A stretch of DNA of 13,564 nucleotides. Source: VRUE01 sp035266685. Its GTDB lineage: Bacteria > Actinomycetota > Thermoleophilia > Solirubrobacterales > 70-9. Location: the NCBI GenBank assembly GCA_035266685.1, contig DATFMX010000113.1, forward strand, positions 1-13,564, written 5' to 3'. Below, piece after piece: positions 13,440 to 13,564 of the stretch (the first letter of the stretch is position 1; every line of letters starts with the position of its first letter). Both the position numbers and the translations under genes were made by a program. The notes beneath the pieces are model-generated. The model did no database searches, was not told the DNA's origin, and saw only the letters and a program-made list of their open reading frames with translations.

Positions 13440-13564
13440 TCAGTTTGAGCATGCAGGCGACATTCCCGATGACCATGAGCGGGCGTCGGCGGGCGCCCGA
13501 CCGTGAACGTCGGCGCCGGACTACGCCGACGGCCAGGGACCGAGCAGCCGCCCGCCGCTTACCG
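13427..13564 (+). mobile_element. Possible end of an IS21-type insertion sequence
   Basis: From tgta at 13427 two imperfect copies of a 24-25-base unit follow one another on the plus strand. Each starts ggcgaca-tc and contains tga-catg (about 13433-13456 and 13457-13480, 16 of 24 matching). Multiple spaced terminal repeats beginning with TG are typical of IS21-family ends, where they bind the transposase. The position coincides with the abrupt loss of the ATPase N-terminal half. The element would continue past the window. No transposase coding is visible in the 138 bases available, so the family is a guess. Confidence 0.38.

Overview
The window is high-GC bacterial DNA. It carries a type IV pilus locus (PilB, PilT, PilC, a prepilin and a PilX-like protein), a secreted DxD-repeat propeller protein, and genes with GTG and TTG starts. 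This suits a Gram-positive actinobacterium of the Thermoleophilia/Solirubrobacterales type; that placement is inferred from gene style and not proven by a marker gene.

Left part (1-3318). The 5' three quarters of a secreted beta-propeller-like protein run off the left edge on the minus strand. Next, also on the minus strand, comes a type IV prepilin with a perfect Shine-Dalgarno site. Its 5' leader holds a very clear c-di-GMP-I (GEMM) riboswitch at 1546-1627. A long PilX-like, asparagine-rich pilus-associated protein is transcribed divergently from the other side of the same intergenic region.

Middle part (3388-7420). This looks like an accessory island set between pilus genes. It holds a VapBC toxin-antitoxin pair, two unrelated AAA+/STAND-like ATPases with C-terminal winged-helix regions, and a Fic gene that has lost its whole catalytic core and is frameshifted. 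Several of these genes have a -10-like hexamer 8-9 nt before the start codon and no Shine-Dalgarno, as in leaderless mRNAs, and there are short inverted repeats at the promoters.

Right part (7464-12427). Four tightly packed minus-strand genes form an operon: a membrane-anchored thioredoxin-fold protein without the CxxC, then pilB, pilT and pilC. PilB powers extension, PilT retraction and PilC is the inner-membrane platform. The pilin at 989-1471 is the likely substrate, and the riboswitch would tie its supply to c-di-GMP. No prepilin peptidase or pilMNO genes lie in the window.

Right edge (12438-13564). A triple direct repeat is fused to a 16-bp-stem inverted repeat. Beyond it is a 5'-truncated ATPase/DUF4143 gene, whose missing N-terminal half is replaced by sequence resembling the repeat-bearing end of an IS21-type insertion sequence.
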